Below, piece by piece: positions 62,575 through 64,000 of a DNA stretch of 64,000 bases (the first letter of the stretch is position 1; the number at the start of each line of letters is the position of its first letter). A model generated the notes under the pieces. The model did no database searches. It had not been told where the DNA came from and saw nothing but the letters and a program-made list of their open reading frames with translations. This DNA comes from Paracoccus salsus (lineage in GTDB: Bacteria > Pseudomonadota > Alphaproteobacteria > Rhodobacterales > Rhodobacteraceae), in the NCBI RefSeq assembly GCF_021556615.1, contig NZ_JAKGGD010000003.1:62001-126000 (forward strand), written 5' to 3'. The position numbers and the translations under genes were made by a program.

Positions 62575-63911
62575 TGGTTGGCGCGCCGGGTCAGCCAAGC
62601 TTCCAACCGATCATTGATCTGCCCGCGCAGGACCTCGTCCTCGATTTCCTCCAGGGCGTCCGCCAGAAAGGACAGGACCAGGAACACGATCGCCCGCTCC
62701 TTGGGCACCCCGCGCGAGCGCAGATAGAACATCGCTTCCTCGTCGATCGCGCCGGTGGTTGAACCATGCGAGCATTTCACGTCGTCGGCGTAGATCTCCA
62801 GCTCGGGCTTGGCAAGGAACTGGCTGCGTTCGTCCAGCAGCAACGCCTGGCTGATCTGGTAACCGTCGGTCTTCTGGGCGCCCTGCTTGACCAGAATCTT
62901 GCCCTGAAACACGCCTTCGGCACCGTTCTTGAGCACTTTCTTGAAGACCTGCCGGCTTTCGCAGCGTTCCGCGGCATGGGTGATGAACACCGTGTCGTCA
63001 TGGTGGAACGGGCCGACCTTTCCGTCGCCCAGAACGGCGGCGGCAATATGGGCCGAGGCATCATCGCCCACGATATCGATCACGCTCTCATGGCGCATCA
63101 GCGTGCCGTTCACCGACAGCGCAAAGCATTTCAGCTGTGCCTCGGCCGCGACGCGCGCGAACAGATGCGAGATGCCCAGCTTCTGATGGCCCGCCCGCTT
63201 GGCGGTGATGTGATGCAGCCGCGCGCCGCGTGCCAGATCGGCCTCGATCACGCCGTTCGAGCGCGCGCCGACCATGCCGGTTTCCAGCAGCGTCAGTTCC
63301 GCCCCGTCCTCCAGACGCAGAACATGGTGCCACATGACATCGGCAGCCTCGTCGGCGCGGCGGTGGATGATGTGCACGGGCTTCGCGGCCTTTCCGGTCA
63401 CGCGGATCAGAACCCCGTCGCGTGCCGCGGCGGTGTTCAGCGTGGCGAATGGCCGCCTGACCGGCTTCTGTCCCGAGGCTTCCAGCGTTCCATAAAGTCC
63501 CCGGGCCCAGTGGTCGGTTTCCGCATCGGCCTGGGCCAGGGTATCGATCTCGATCCCCGCAAGCGTCAGATCATCGGACGCGCCTTCATCAAAGGCACCA
63601 TCGACGAACACCAGCGTCAGCCTGTCAAGATCGGTGAAAAGCGGGGAATCGGGGGACTTGCCCTCGATGGGGATCGCCTGCGGCACCGGCGCGCTGAACG
63701 GGCGCGGATCGGTATAGCGCCAATACTCGTCCCGCGGGCCGGGCAAGCCCATCTCGCGCAGGCGAGCCAAGGCGTCCGCGCGCGCCTGGGCACTGAACCC
63801 GCCCTTGGGCAGGTCCAACGCCTCAAGCCGCGCGGACAGCGCGTCGGGTGCCTTGGGCGCGCCGCTGACCTGCGGCGTCACATCCTTGATCTGAACTGCA
63901 CTCTCAGCCAT
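62571..63911 (-). CDS. sufD: Fe-S cluster assembly protein SufD
   Basis: 446 aa. N-terminal helical part (GLPGPRDEYWRYTDPRPFSA), then the beta-helix core with GPFHHDDTVFITHAAERCES, FQGKILVKQGAQKTDGYQIS, and the C-terminal AKPELEIYADDVKCSHGSTT then GAIDEEAMFYLRSRGV. It forms the SufBC2D scaffold. Its ATG overlaps the sufC stop by 1 bp. Confidence 0.96.
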   Translation of the reverse strand: MAESAVQIKDVTPQVSGAPKAPDALSARLEALDLPKGGFSAQARADALARLREMGLPGPRDEYWRYTDPRPFSAPVPQAIPIEGKSPDSPLFTDLDRLTLVFVDGAFDEGASDDLTLAGIEIDTLAQADAETDHWARGLYGTLEASGQKPVRRPFATLNTAAARDGVLIRVTGKAAKPVHIIHRRADEAADVMWHHVLRLEDGAELTLLETGMVGARSNGVIEADLARGARLHHITAKRAGHQKLGISHLFARVAAEAQLKCFALSVNGTLMRHESVIDIVGDDASAHIAAAVLGDGKVGPFHHDDTVFITHAAERCESRQVFKKVLKNGAEGVFQGKILVKQGAQKTDGYQISQALLLDERSQFLAKPELEIYADDVKCSHGSTTGAIDEEAMFYLRSRGVPKERAIVFLVLSFLADALEEIEDEVLRGQINDRLEAWLTRRANQ

Positions 63912-64000
63912 CAGCCGGCCTCCGCCAGAAGATCGCCGTAGCCCTCTTCCTCGACCTGCAGTGCCAGTTCCGGCCCGCCCGATTTCACGATCCGCCCATC
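63911..64000 (-). CDS. sufC: Fe-S cluster assembly ATPase SufC, C-terminal end (partial)
   Basis: The last 29 residues, DGRIVKSGGPELALQVEEEG then YGDLLAEAG, match the SufC C-terminus. The ATP-binding motifs are beyond the window edge. The stop overlaps the sufD start (TGATG). Confidence 0.88.
   Translation of the reverse strand, partial: DGRIVKSGGPELALQVEEEGYGDLLAEAG

Overview
This window is a GC-rich chromosomal segment, most likely from a Paracoccus-like member of the Rhodobacteraceae (Alphaproteobacteria). Pointers to this are a COQ9-family ubiquinone gene, a CcrM-type GANTC methyltransferase next to rnhB, two TRAP transporters, an alphaproteobacterial flagellar operon with fliI divergent from flgB, and a suf operon with YIP1-type membrane genes between sufD and sufS. 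I assigned 58 genes, including two at the window edges and two clear pseudogenes. I saw no rRNA, tRNA or CRISPR array. Coding is dense, and many neighbours overlap by 1-4 bp.

Layout. 1-12.7 kb is housekeeping: an RNase T2 tail, quinone oxidoreductase and coq9, rpsU, an Lrp regulator with ald, mscL, dsbA, a DUF721 gene, mutY, an AlkB-type membrane hydroxylase, a coupled pair of SGNH/GSCFA proteins, ccrM, rnhB and allA. At 12.7-14.9 kb an Fsr-type MFS exporter faces a HutC-type regulator.

14.9-25.9 kb is one long minus-strand catabolic operon, read from high to low coordinates: TRAP dctP-dctQ-dctM, iclR, fadB-type enzyme, thiolase, two acyl-CoA dehydrogenases and an acyl-CoA synthetase. It appears to import a carboxylate and degrade it by beta-oxidation. 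It is decaying. The synthetase is a frameshifted, truncated pseudogene. The first dehydrogenase is split by a 775-bp insertion that carries part of a mobile-element-type protein and is flanked by an 8-bp near-perfect duplication. The TRAP binding protein appears to lack the central segment that normally binds substrate. This is the most unusual part of the window.

26-28.9 kb holds two coupled envelope genes (L,D-transpeptidase and extensin-like) and a Crp/Fnr regulator. 29-35.1 kb is flagellar: fliI on the minus strand, and flgB-flgC-fliE-fliQ-flgF-flgG-flgA-flgH-fliL on the plus strand. 35.2-39.5 kb is a rhamnose/polysaccharide block (GT2 glycosyltransferase, rfbCBDA). 39.7-41.3 kb encodes a secreted serralysin-like RTX metalloprotease, and 41.4-42.7 kb is thyA-folA.

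42.7-50.3 kb is a sugar-acid locus: gntK, a second TRAP system, a GntR regulator, an enolase-superfamily dehydratase, a gluconate 5-dehydrogenase-type SDR and L-idonate 5-dehydrogenase. Together these fit L-idonate to 5-ketogluconate to gluconate to 6-phosphogluconate. 50.6-56.6 kb holds a DbpA-like helicase with a structured leader, a probable N-methylproline demethylase divergent from a TetR regulator, a P5C-reductase-family gene and a small I78-type lipoprotein. 56.7-64 kb holds uvrB, dadA and the suf operon (sufC-sufD-YIP1-YIP1-sufS).
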